Shown here piece by piece: positions 10,091-21,855 of a DNA stretch of 64,000 nt (the stretch's first letter is position 1; the number at the start of each line of letters is the position of its first letter). The notes beneath the pieces are model-generated. The model worked only from the letters and a program-made list of their open reading frames with translations. It made no database searches and was not told the origin of the DNA. The position numbers and the translations under genes were made by a program. This stretch comes from Tupaia tana (lineage: Eukaryota > Chordata > Mammalia > Scandentia > Tupaiidae). The stretch lies in NCBI GenBank assembly GCA_026018925.1, contig JAKSZU010000133.1, positions 248,001 to 312,000 of the forward strand, given 5' to 3'.

Positions 10091-12245
10091 AAACTTATTT
10101 TGACTTTTTCTAAATTTTTTTAAAATTTTTTAAATTTATAATTACAATTTCTTTAATACATTCAATCACATATGTCACTAGCTTGTAAAGTGAATATTCT
10201 GACATAAATTCATTTCTCACCAGTCTAATTGAGAATACTATACATGCTATCTTCAACAGATAATAACCCAATTATTTGTTCCATAAATGCTTTGCATCTC
10301 TATTTTTATCCTTAATGTCTTTCCTCAGATTCTCCTCCATCCCTCTGCCCCCTATTTCCACACTGTATCTGGTATTTATAACCATTTTCTATGTTCCTAT
10401 ACCCTCTAGTCTTTCAATTTCAGCCATAAAATGTGGACAGTCTGTATATATTAAGTGTCTTGCTTTGCTCAGGGGTAATTTTCCATATTCATCCACTCTC
10501 TGTCAAAAAAGCAGGGTCTTTTTTTTTTATAGCTGAGGAGTATTCTAAAGTGTGTATGTGCCAAGTTTTTTTAATCTGTTCCTCTACTCATGGGCATTTG
10601 GGTTGGTTACATGTCTTAGCAGCTGTAAATAATGCTACAATAAACATCAATGAGCAAAAACTTTTCCAACTAAGGATTCTTCTGCCCTTTGGGTAGATAG
10701 CAAAGAGTGGAATTGCTGAATCATATGGTAGTTCTATTTGTAGATCTTTGAGGAATTTCCATATTGTTCTCCACAGTGGCTAAATCAATTTACATTCCCA
10801 CCAGCAGTGTAGGAGAGTTCCCCTTTCACCATACCCCCGCCAGCACTTACCATTTTTTGTGATTTTAATCCTAGTCATTCTGACTGGGGCTAGGTGCTAT
10901 CTCATTGTGGTTTTGATCTGAATCTCCCTTATAATAAGGGATGTTGAGCATTTATTCATATGCCTTCTGGCTATTCCTATGTCTTTCTTAAAAAGTTGTT
11001 TCTTCAACTCATTCTCCAATTTTTTTTTGAGAGGTTTTTTTTGCTATAGGGCGCGTGCGCTCACCAGACAGACAGAGAGAGACAGAGAGATAGAAAGCAG
11101 GAAATCACCCCCCAGAGGGGATGGCCACTCTGCAATCCCTTCTCCTCCATTCTCCTCTCAGGATCTTGGGCACGCACGCACACACGCCTGGCGAGAGTTT
11201 AAGCCACCGGGTCTGAGACTCGAACCACGGTCGACTACTTGGGAGTCCAGCGACATAGCCATTATGCTAACTGCTGGTCCCCATTCTCCAATTTTTTAAT
11301 TGGGCTGATTATCTTTTCTCGGAAAGCTGTTTGAGTTCCCTAAATAATTAGTCACTTATCTGAAACATAATTTACAAAAATATTTTCTGATTCGTAGGGC
11401 TGTTGATTCACACTAATTACTGTGTCTTTTTCCATGCAGAAACTTTTTAATCTGATGTAATCCCGTTTGTCTATTTTTCTGATTATTGATTGTGCTTTGG
11501 CAGTCTTATATAAGAAGTTTTTTCCTGCTCCATTGTTTCCCAGAATTTTGCCAGTGTTTTACAGCAGTATTTTTATAGTTTGAGGTCTTACAGTTAGATC
11601 TCTGATCCACTTTGAGTTGATTTTTGTCAATGGTGAGAGGTAGGGGTTCATATTAATCTTTCTGCAGGTGGATATCCAGTTTTTCCAGCACCATTTGCTA
11701 AAGAGGTTTTCCTTTTCCCATGGCATTGTCCCATATACCTTTTGTGAAAAATTAGTTGGCTGTATGTTTGGGCATTTTTTTCCTAGGGTATCTGTTCTGT
11801 TCTATTGGTCCACCTGTATGTTTCTGTGCACATACCATGCTGTTATGATTATCACAGCTTTATAGTATATTTTGGGGTCAGGTAGTGGATGGCTTCCACT
11901 CCACTGTTTCTGCATAAGATTGTTTGACAATACCGGGTCTTTAATGATTTCAGATAAATTCTATTATTGACTTTTCCCAATCTGTGAAGAATGCCTCTGA
12001 TATTTTTATTGGGATTGCATTAAATATGTAAATTAATTTGGATATAATTGCCATTTGATTGTATACATTTTTCCAATCCAGGAACATGTGATGTCTTTCC
12101 ACTATTTTTGTGCCATTTTCAATTTCTTCTTTTACCTTCCTTAAGTTTTTCTTATGGAGGTCTTTAATTTCCTTGGTTAGATTTATTCCTAGGTATCTTA
12201 CGGTTTTTGTGGCTATGTTAAATAGAATTACTTTCTTCAGTTCTT
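10090..12245 (-). mobile_element. 5'-truncated L1 (3' UTR to RT region)
   Basis: Minus-strand L1 with its A-tail at the left (poly-T near 10110-10140). The 3' UTR (tacattcaatcacatatgtcact...) and the ORF2 C-terminal half follow, to the [14 protein letters not shown] region near 12240. All frames are broken. A SINE sits at 11026-11281. Confidence 0.93.
11026..11281 (-). repeat. SINE family A in L1
   Basis: Full-length copy flanked by the target duplication cattctccaatttttt at 11010-11025 and 11282-11297. Confidence 0.96.
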
Positions 12246-12900
12246 TATTATTATTGTTTTATTATTTTATTTATTTACTTTTCTTATTTAATATTGTTAT
12301 TATTTCATTTTTATTATTAATTTACATTATTAATTACATTCATTGATTATTAATTTACATTCATTCCCTGAGAATTGTCACAGCATACAAAATGTGATTT
12401 CCCATCCAAAATATACTGCATAGCAGCTTAACCATACATGTTATCGACATTAATTTTCCATTTCTAGTTTTATATATATACATTATATATAATGTGTGTG
12501 TGTGTGTATATATATATATATACATATATATATATCCTCTTTTTTTCTCTCTCTGCCATTTACCACCCTCCTCCCACACTATCTTAAGTGTCTACAGTTG
12601 TTTTTCATTTCTTTTTCCCCCACATTTTACTGATTTAAAAAATTTCTTAATTAATCTAACTGCTTTCAATAGCAAGTTTAGTTAGTATGTACATATCAGT
12701 GAATACATGTCTGACTTTAGGCCTGAAACTCTGAGTAGAATAAATATACTATAAGGTAGCACCTGGCTGATGGTATAAAACTTACTATGGTCGTTAAATA
12801 GGTATTTTTAATTTTTTTTTAAATTTCAAGTACAGCAGTTTTAGCTTTCATAAATCTAATAAATGCTAAAGAACTTAACTTAAAACTTAAAGACAGAGGA
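12246..12900 (-). mobile_element. HAL1-type 3' tail, 5'-truncated
   Basis: Minus-strand copy of the 3' region shared by the ORF1-only elements of this window. Read on the minus strand it holds the ctttaagttt/aagttctttagc junction near 12880-12840 and the gtgggaggagggtgg G-rich tract near 12580. It ends with ttttggatgggaaatcacattttgtatgctgtga near 12415-12375. An AT/GT microsatellite lies at 12473-12535. Confidence 0.8.
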
Positions 12901-14854
12901 GAAGGTTCCACATGGCTCCAGTGAACTAGATTTTTAAGGGAATAAAGATTTTCTACTGATAATTCAGCCTCCAACAAACGAGCTAGCGCGATCACAACAG
13001 AACGGCAAAGAGATTCTAGATCACCTCTGTCTGCTTGCTCCTGAACACTAAGGCTGAACTTCAAGAATTTGAAAGAAACACACCATCCATCAGATGACAA
13101 GAAATCACCACTGGATCACGAGAAATATGGGAAAACTAGAAAATACCTCTCCTCCAAGGGAAAAGAGTAACTCTTCTTCATCCACAAGCAGTTCGGTGAA
13201 AATCATGGAAATGTCTGATAAGAAATTCAGATCATTCATAATGTCTAAGCTAACAGAGATGGAAGAAAAGAGAGATAATGAACTGCTAAAGAGAAAGGAG
13301 AAAGAAGTTGACGAGTTCCAGGAGATGAGGAAATTCTTGCAAGATCTAAAAGAGGAATTACACACTTTATAAAAGACTCAAACGGAACTCCTAGAGATGA
13401 AGTCTATAATACAAGAAGTCAAAATCTCCCTTGAAAGTATTCAAAGCAGACTAGATCATTCAGAAAATAGAATCTCAGATGTAGAAGAGAAAATGGCTGG
13501 CCTAGAAAAATCCACCATGAAGACTGAGAAAATGGCACAAAAATTTGAGAATAATATGCGAGAAGTACTGGATACCATCAAACGTCCAAATATCCGGATA
13601 ACTGGCATTCCAGAAGGTGAGGAGATCCATAAGGGCATTGATAATCTATTACATGAAATCCTGCAAGAAAACTTTCCAAACCTAGAGAGGCATTTGAAGA
13701 TCTAGTCCCAGGAAATACAAAGGATCCCAAATAGAATCAACCCAAGAAGATCTTCTCCAAGACACATTATAGCCAGGTTGACCAAAACCGCAGACAAAGA
13801 CAAGATACTAAGATTGGCAAGAGAAAAACATCAAGTTACCTACAAAGGACATCCCATCAGGCTAACAGCAGATCTCTCATCGGAAACAATGCAAGCGAGG
13901 AGAGAATGGGAAAATATATTCCAAGTGTTAAGAGAGAAGCAATTTCAGGCTAGAATTCTGTACCTGGCAAGATTATCTTTCAGGTGGGAAGAAAAGACAA
14001 GAACATTCTCAGATAAACAAAACCTGAAAGAATTTACCAGCACCAGACCAGATCTCCTAGAAGTTCTCAAGGGTGTGCTGTATCAGGAAAATTAAACACA
14101 GACACATGGAAATAAGAGTCCAAAAACTAAGAAAGTGGCCAACTTAATCATAGGGACAAGTCTGGAGTTGAGTATTATATCCCAGAATTTAATCAGGAAA
14201 ATTGAACCAGAACAGAAGATAAAAGTACATGAGACTGATAGGTTCATGCACCTACCATTTGAACAGAATCCTAACCCGTTTCCTGGCTTTAAGCAAAGTT
14301 CCTTGGCATTTCTTTGATTTCAGTTAAAACTGGTTTTCTTAGTACTAACGAGTGAACTCACCATTGAAAGTAGTTAAGTTATGTAGGAAATTGTGTGATC
14401 AATACAACGTGGGTGGGAAGGGAATGGAGGACAATTTTGGACACCGGAGGTGGTGTGAGAGGAGGGTGGGAAGGAACAGAGGGTCAGAAAGAAGGGTGGA
14501 AATAATTCTAGGAACTAAAATTGGAAATTTTTTTTTGTAATGTGCACGATTGAGTCACTATGCAGTGTGTACTGGATGGGAGATTGCATTTTGTGTACTG
14601 TGATGATGCTTAGGGAAGGAATGTAAATTGAGTTACAAAAATAAAAGTTTCAGGAAAATAATATATCTATTCAATGACTGCAGTAGGATATGTAGCCCCA
14701 ACTAGGTGCTACTTTATAGGATGTGTAAAGTTAGACTTGTGTTCATGGAAATGTGTGTGTCACCAGTGTTTGCTATGAGGGTATTTGGATTGATTAGGGT
14801 CTTTGGTGATTCAATAAAATGTGGGGGGAAAACGGTATAGAAAGCAAACTTAGG
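12901..14854 (+). mobile_element. HAL1-type element copy 1 (ORF1-only)
   Basis: A 5' region (12901-13093) is followed by an ORF1 frame (13094-14095) and then immediately by a non-coding 3' tail. ORF2 is absent except for a short start remnant: VANLIIGTSLELSIIS at about 14131-14180 parallels the [15 protein letters not shown] start of full L1 ORF2. The tail contains a G-rich tract (14446-14488) and ends with actggatgggagattgcatt...aaataaaag near 14650. A second partial tail unit follows to about 14854. The layout matches the half-L1 (HAL1) class known from mammals. Confidence 0.85.
13094..14095 (+). pseudogene. HAL1 ORF1p-like frame with two nonsense codons
   Basis: A single uninterrupted phase of 334 codons encodes an L1 ORF1p-like RNA-binding protein. 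It starts MTRNHHWITRNMGKL. It has an acidic N-terminal part, a long coiled coil ([10 protein letters not shown]..., RLDHSENRISDVEEKMAGLEKS), an RRM-like region (RPNIRITGIPEGEE, about residues 162-175) and a C-terminal domain ([47 protein letters not shown]). Only two stops break it, TAA at 13370-13372 and TAG at 13703-13705. At both, copy 2 (15300-17640) has a Gln codon, so each is explained by one C-to-T change. There are no frameshifts, which suggests a fairly recent insertion. Confidence 0.88.
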
Positions 14855-15294
14855 CTCCTGCGATCTAGCCATTTTGGGAGAAAGGAAGATGTCCCACTGC
14901 TAACTGGGCCTCCAGCATACAAAACCCGCGTGAACAGCTCTTCTTCAAGAGACAGTCTACTCCATGGCTCCTGTGATCTAGCCATTTTGGGAGAAAGGAA
15001 GATGTCCCACTGCTAACTGGGCCTCCAGCATACAAAACCCACGTGGTAGGGAAACCCCTTTCAAGTCTCCTGTCTCTGAATCAATCTTTGTCTCTCTCTC
15101 TACCTCTGTCTCTGTCCTCTCTCTGTCTCTCTCTCTCTCTGTCTGTCTTTTTTTAAATTTTTACTTTTTAGAATTTTTTAAGGTGAGGCATTTTACAGGC
15201 CCTTTGGCCCCTCCCTCCTAGGCCTTTATTTTGTTAATAATACCCTCTCCTCCTCCCAGAACAGCCCTTCTTCAAGAGACAGTCTGCTCCATGG
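14855..15294 (+). repeat. Tandem 113-bp units at HAL1 copy 2 5' end
   Basis: Unit 1 (14855-14967) starts ctcctgcgatctagcc and ends gacagtctactccatgg. Unit 2 starts at 14968 with the same sequence and is nearly identical through about 15045. After about 215 bp of CT-rich and unrelated sequence, the unit end (aacagcccttcttcaagaga...ctccatgg) reappears at about 15262-15294. Tandem 5' promoter monomers are known from rodent L1s; that role is inferred here. Confidence 0.75.
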
Positions 15295-15507
15295 TTTTCT
15301 GATTTTTGAGTTTTATTGAAATTTTTTGAATATCAATTTTTCTTTTTTAGATTTATTCAGAAGTTTTTATCTTCTTTTTCTCTGTTTCTTCTCTGTTTTT
15401 TGCTGTTGTTGATATTGTTTCCTTCTCTCTGCTTCCTTTTCTGTACCCTCCCCGACCCTCAGATTGAACTTCCAAGTTTGGGAAGAAACTGACCATCCAC
15501 CAGATGA

Positions 15508-16497
15508 CTAGAAATCACTGCAGGACCAATAAAATATGGAGAAACAGGAAAATTCCTCTCCTCCAAGGGAAACGGATAGCTCCTCTTCATCCACACACAG
15601 TTCAATGGAAATCATGGAAATATCTGATAAAGAATTCAGAACATTCATAATGGCAAAGCTAACAGAGATGGAAGAGAAGAGAGACAAGGAACTGCTGAAG
15701 AGGAAGGAGAAAGGAGTTGAAGAGTTCCAGGAGGTGAGGAAATTCATGCAAGATCTAAAAGAGGAATTTCATATTTTACAAAAGAATCAGATGGAACTGT
15801 TAGAGATGAAGGCTATAATACAAGAAGTCAAAATCTCCCTTGAAATTATTAAACCAGACTAGATCATACATAAAATAGAATCTCTAATGTAGAAGAGAAA
15901 ATGGCTGGCCTAGAAAAATCCACCATGAAGACTGAGAAAATGGCCCAAAAAATTGAGAATAATATGCGAGAAGTACTAGATACAATTAAACGTCCAAACA
16001 TCCAGATAATAGGCATCCCAGAGGGTGAAGAGACTCATAAGGGCATTGATAATCTATTCCATGAAATCCTGCAAGAAAACTTTCCAAACCTGGAGAGGCA
16101 CTCAAAGATTCAGTCCCAAGAAATACAGAGGACCCCAAATAGAATCAACCCAGGAAGATCTTCTCCAAGACACATTATAGCCAGATTGACCAAAACCACA
16201 GACAAAGACAAGATACTGACTGGCAAGAGAAAAAAGGCAAGTTACCTACAAAGGGTATCCCATCAGACTAACGGCAGACCTCTCATCGGAAACAATGCAA
16301 GCGAGGAGAGAATGGGAAAATATATTGAAAATATTAAGGGAAAAGCAATTTCAACCGAGAATTCTGTACCCAGCAAGGTTATCGCTCATTTGGGAAGAAA
16401 AGACACGAACTTTCCCAGATAAACGAAACCTGAAAGAATTTACCAGCACCAGACCAGATCTCCAAGAAGTTCTTAAGGGAGTGCTATGTCAGTAAAA
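15508..16497 (+). pseudogene. HAL1 ORF1p-like pseudogene (copy 2)
   Basis: Same protein as in copy 1, in pieces. 15536-15862 covers the N-terminus and coiled coil (MEKQENSSPPRE..., [19 protein letters not shown]). A frameshift lies near 15850. 15901 to about 16220 covers MAGLEKS through the RRM-like RPNIQIIGIPEGEE and [17 protein letters not shown]. After a second frameshift, 16295-16495 covers the C-terminal domain to VLKGVLCQ. ORF2 does not follow. Confidence 0.85.
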
Positions 16498-17640
16498 TTA
16501 AATGCAGAGACACAGAAATAAGAGTTCAAAAACTAATAAAATGGGCAACTTAATTGTAGGGACAATGTTTGGAGATGAATATTATATCCCAGAATTCAAT
16601 CTGGAAGATCGAACCTTAACAGAAGAAAGATTAAGTACATGAGACTGAACCGATGAAACAACATTCTGTGACTTGACTAAATTATTGCTGCTTTTCTCCT
16701 AAGCTTTGTTTTCCGGTTTTAAAGGACTTTTGTCCTGGCTTGAGCTGTTGATAGGTGCATGTACCTACTATTTGAACAGAATAGTAACCTGTTTCTAGGC
16801 TTTAAGTTTCAAGGAAATATCATTACCAGTTCAAAACTACTCTTCTTGAAATTACTGCTGAAAGTAGTTAGATTACTTATGATATTGTGTGCTCAAAAAA
16901 ATGTTGGGGAAAAAGGAATGGAAGACAACTGTATATAGCAAAGATAGTGTACTAAGAGAGTGGGAAAGGGCAGAGGGTCAAACATGGGGTAAAAAACATA
17001 TATATACGTATACATATGTATGAAAGTAGAAATGGAATATTATTGATGATAACATGCTTGATTAAGCCACTATGCAGTTTATTCTAGATGGGAAACCACA
17101 TTTAGTACGTTGTGATGATGCTCAGGGAATGAATGTTAAGTAATTAAAAAAAAAGTTGCAGGAGGAAAAAAAATGGTAAAACTGTTCGTGTCAAGTTTTT
17201 AAAAAATGCATATTTGATGACTGCAGTAAGCTATATAGCCCCAACTGGGTACTACTTTATAATATGTTCATTCTACTCACTGGGGTTTATGCCTAAAGTC
17301 AGACTTGGGTTCATGTATAGGTATATAGCTGTGCTATCTATTGGATATATTTAGACTAATTAAGTTCATTAGCAAATCAATTAAATGGGGGGGGAGGCAT
17401 AGAAAGCAACCATGGATACCAGAGACAATGTGGGAGGAGGGTGGGACATGGCAGAGGATGAGGGATAAGGAATCAAGGATGCCAGAATGAAAAACAAAGT
17501 ATACAAGACACAAGAATTGGAAAATTATTTGCTGAAAACATGTATGTTGATGTGCTTGATTGAGCCAATACACAGTGTATTTTGGATGGAAAATTTATTT
17601 GTATACTGTAATGATGTATAGTGAATTAATGTAAAAAATA

Positions 17641-17934
17641 AATAAATTTAAAGAGAAAAAAATAAAAAGCAAACATAGATACCAGAGACAGTGTGGGAGG
17701 AGAGTGGCAGATGATATCTGGGATGATGATAGGGAATCAAGGATGGGGGGAAAAAAGCAAAACATACAGAAAACAAGAAATGGGAGATCATCTGCTGACA
17801 ATAACATGTTTGTTGATGTGCTTGATTGAGACAATATACAGTGTACTCTGGATGGAAAATCTCATTTTGTATGCTGTAATGATGTACAGTGAATGAATGC
17901 AAATAAATAAATTGAAATTAAAAAAAAAAAAAAC
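17641..17934 (+). repeat. Extra HAL1 tail unit
   Basis: A third, shorter repeat of the tail: gataccagagacagtgtgggaggag near 17680, then tgtactctggatggaaaatctcattttgtatgctgtaatgatgta, ending in poly-A at 17920-17933. It follows head-to-tail on the tail of copy 2. Confidence 0.75.
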
Positions 17935-19735
17935 CTTAAAGACAGAAAACAGGTTAGGATTCTGTTAAAATAGCAGGTACATGAACCTACCGGGAGCTCA
18001 AGGTAGGACAAAATACTTAAAACTGGAAAACAAAGCCTGGAAGAAAATCAGCAATGTTTTAGTCAAAAGTCATAAAATTCTGTTTCACAAGTTCAGTCTC
18101 ATGTACTTAATCTATTTTCTGTTGTGGTCCAATCTTCCTGATTAAATTCTGAAATATCATATTCAACTCCAGACATGTCTCTATGATTAAGTTGGCCATT
18201 TTCTTAGTTTTTGAACTCTTATTTCCATGTGTCTGTATTTAAGTTTCCTGGTATAGCACTCCCTTGAGAACTTGGAGATCTGGTCTGGTATTGGTAAATT
18301 CTTTCAGTTTTGTTTATCTGAGAACATTCTTGTCTTTTTTTCCCATGTGAAGGATAATCTTGCAGGGTACAGTATTCTTGGTTGAAATAGCTTTTCCCTT
18401 AACAATTTCAATATATTTTCCCATTCTGTTCTCGCTTGCATTGTTTCCAATGAGAGGTTGGCTGTTAGTCTAATGAGATATCCTTTGTAGGTAACTTGTC
18501 GTTTCTCTCGTGTCAATGTTAGTATATTGTCTTTTCTGTGGTTTTGGTAAATCTGGCTGTCATGTGCCTTGGAGAAGATCTTCTTGAGTTGATTCTATTT
18601 GATGTCCTTTTTATTTCTTGGGACTAGATCTTTGAGTGCTTCTCTAGGTTTGGAAAGTTTTCTTGCACGATTTCATGGAATAGGTTTTTAATGCCTCTTC
18701 ACCTTCTGGGATACCACTTATCTGAATGTTTGGAAGTTGGATGATATCTTGTATTTCTCATATATTTTTCTCATTTTGGGGGCCATTTTCTCAGTCTTCA
18801 TGGTGGATTTTTCTAGGCCAGCGATTATGTCTTCTACATCTGAGATTCTATTTTCTGTATGATCTAGTCTGCTTTTAGTACTTTCAAGGAAGATTTTGAC
18901 GTCTTCTATTATAGCCTTCATCTCCAACAGGACCATTTGATTATTTTTTAGAGTGTGTATTTCCTCTTTTAGATCTTGCAAGAATTTCCTCACCTCCTGG
19001 ATCTCATCAACTCTTTTCCACTACCTCTTCTGCATTTCATTGTCCCTATTCTCTTCCATCTCTGTTAGATTTGTCATTATGCATATTCTAAAATTTTTAT
19101 CAGACATTTCCATGAGTTTCATTGTACTGTCTGAGGATGAAAAGGTGGTATTCTTTTCCCTTGGAAGAGATGTATTGTCTTGCTTTCCCGTTTCTTATGA
19201 TCCTGTGGTGATTTCTAGTCATCTGATGGATGGTGTATTTATTCCTAATTCTTGAATTTCAATCTGAGCATTCACAGGCAAGCAGAAGGATGTGAATTTT
19301 ATTTTTTATTCTGTTCTATCTTCACTCTTTGTGTATTCTAGTCAAAGTGAAGAGACAAATATTATGACCCTAAGCATATTCAGATATTTGGAAACTGTTC
19401 ACATGGACCAGTCTAGACACTTAGTTGCTTAGAGAGTGATCAGAAAATGAATAAAGACAAAGAAAAAAGGAAAAGAATTAAGAAGAGGAAAGAAGTAGAA
19501 AATATATAATAAGAAAGAAAGAAAAATAGGATTAAAAATCTTAAGATCATAATTTTAAAAAGCAAAAATGAAAACCATGCCATGAAAAACTAATATTTCA
19601 CAGCTTAGGTACCATATCCATCTCAGGATAGGCCTGGCTTGGCTGGTGCCTTTTCTAAATGAAGTGAGGAAAGGCACCAATTAACACAATAAAGGAGAGG
19701 CTTGAGTGCCCAGAGAATACTATATCTTAAAAAAT
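17935..19735 (-). mobile_element. HAL1-type element copy 3 (ORF1-only)
   Basis: Minus-strand copy. The tail portion (17935-18240) includes the aacttaatcatagagaca ORF2-start remnant near 18190-18210. A broken ORF1 (18240-19255) retains MQARTEWENILKLLREK, RLDHTENRISDVED and GLEKSTMKTEKM. A 5' region resembling L1 5' UTR sequence (cagtctagacacttagttgcttagag near 19410) extends to about 19735. The missing ORF2 is the same as in copies 1, 2 and 4. Confidence 0.8.
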
Positions 19736-19970
19736 TTTACGACCTTAGTGATTGACTGCTTTAAAAAATAATTAGAATAATAATAATAATGATTGGAAAA
19801 AACATAGAAAAGATATCGAATGATGAAGTGGGGAGATTAATGTCTCTGTATTGACTGACATGCATGGCATTCCCTTTTGAAAAAGCAATGTAATACACTG
19901 TAAAATTATATGTAACCCAATGTAATATAAAGAAGATTATGATGATAATAAAAAAGAAAAAAGAAAAAAA
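19736..19970 (+). mobile_element. L1 3'-terminal fragment
   Basis: The sequence from gactgctttaaaaaataattagaataataat to aatataaagaagattatgatgataataaaaaa closely matches, in reverse complement, the 3' end of the young L1 at 52160-52365. It is a 3' end of the same L1 3'-UTR lineage with its A-tail. The identity looks high by eye over about 220 bp. Confidence 0.8.
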
Positions 19971-21855
19971 ATTTACATCTCAGGAGACAGACACAGAGAG
20001 ACAGACAGAAATGGAGAGAAGGAGACATAGAGCTATCCCTACCCACTAGATATTAGTCTGACTGGGGACAAATCAGCAGAAAATGTGCATATTTGGTCAA
20101 GGAAACAAGTATTTCACAGCTGAAGTATGGTATCCATCTCAGGATCTACTTTTTTCAGTTCTATCTCAGTCTACCTGATATTTGTATAGAGAAATGCTAT
20201 GGATTTCTGTATGTTGATTTTGTATCCTGCAAATTTAGTATATTCATTTACTACTTCCCAGAATTTTTTCATGGACATCATCGGGTCTTCTCTGTATGCA
20301 ATCATGTTATCTGCAAATAGAGATAAATTCACCTCTTCTTTTCCTATTTGAATGCCTTTTTGTTTTATGCTCTTTTCTGATTGCATTGGTGAGGACTTCC
20401 AGTATTATATTGAAAAAGAGTGGAGAAATTGGGCATCCCTGCTTTGTACCAGATATTAGCAGAAAAGCTTTCAGGTTTTCCCCATTCAGGATGATGTTAG
20501 TTATAGGGTTTTCATAGATACCTTGTATTGTGTTGAGGAATGACCCTCTAAGCTGATTTTGCTGACAGTCTTGATCATGAAGGGATGTTGTATCTTATCA
20601 AATTTTTTTACTTCAATTGATATGATCATATGGTTTTTATCTTTCTTTCTGCTAATATGGTGTATTGCATTTATGGTTTTGCCAATATTGAACCATCCTT
20701 TCATCACTGGAATCAAGTATATGGAGTCATGATGTATAATATTTTTTATATGTTGTTGGATACTATTTGCTAGTACCTTGTTGATAATTTTTGTATCTAT
20801 ACTCATCAGCGATGTTGGTCTATACTTTTCCTTCCTTGTCCTGTCCTTCTTTGTTTTAAAGATAAGGATGTTGGAGGTCTCTTAGAATGAATTTGGGAGA
20901 GTCCAAATGGATCTTTAGAAATAACTTGAGAAGAATGGGGGTAAACTCTTCTTTAAAAGTTTTGTAGAATTCAGAGGTGAAGCCATCAGGATCAGGAGTT
21001 TTCTTTCTTGAGAGGTTATTTATTATTAATTAAATATCACGGCTTGTTATGGCCTATTTAGACTTTCTTTGTCCTCCTGACTCAATCTTGGTGGATTGTA
21101 TGTATTAAGAATTCTGTCCATCTCATCCATATTTTCCTTTTGTTGGAATATAGGTGTTTGTAGTATCCTCTAATGATTTTTAAAATTTCCATTATGTTTT
21201 TTGTTATGTTGCCTGCTTCATTGCGAATTTGATTTACCTCATTCTTTTCTCTCTTCTTAATTAGCCTAGCTAGTGGTGTATCAATTTTGTTTATCTTTTC
21301 AAGAACCAGCTTTTACTTTAATTTATTTTCTGTATGGTTTATTTTTTATTTGCTTATATCTTTATTATTTCTTTTCTCCTGATGTTTTTTGGATATTTTT
21401 GCTGTTGCCTTTCCAGTTCTCTGAGGCATGATTTTAGGTGGTTCATTTTATCTTCTTTCCATCTCATTCTTATTCTTATTCTTCCATCTTATTCTTTCCA
21501 TCTTATTCTTTGCACTAATTGCAATGAACTTCCCTCATATGACTACTTTTTCAGTGTCCCAAAGATTATGAAGACTGATGTACTCATTGTCATTGAATTC
21601 CCTGACTGTTTTGATTTCCAACTTTATTTTTCCAGTAGATGTGAAATCATTCAGGAGTAGGTTATTTAGTTTCCATGTATTTGTGTATTTTTGAGGATTT
21701 TCCTTGAAATTAATATCAAGTTTAATTACATCATAATAGATGTAATTAAAACATTGGAGAAGATGCTGGATATGGTTTCTAGACCTTTGCACCTGTAAAG
21801 GCTTGCATTGGGCCTTATTATGTGGTCAATCTTCAAAAAGGTTTTATGTATGGCT

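Larger units (their letters stand above)
14855..17640 (+). mobile_element. HAL1-type element copy 2 (ORF1-only)
   Basis: Plus-strand element with a 5' region containing tandem 113-bp units (14855 onward), a broken ORF1 (15508-16497) and a 3' tail without ORF2. The ORF2-start remnant (aacttaattgtagggacaa near 16545) occurs as in copy 1. The tail contains two related units, each with a G-rich tract (16955-16980 and 17430-17466) and a gattgag(c)ca...cagtgta(t)t...gatgg end motif. Confidence 0.83.
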
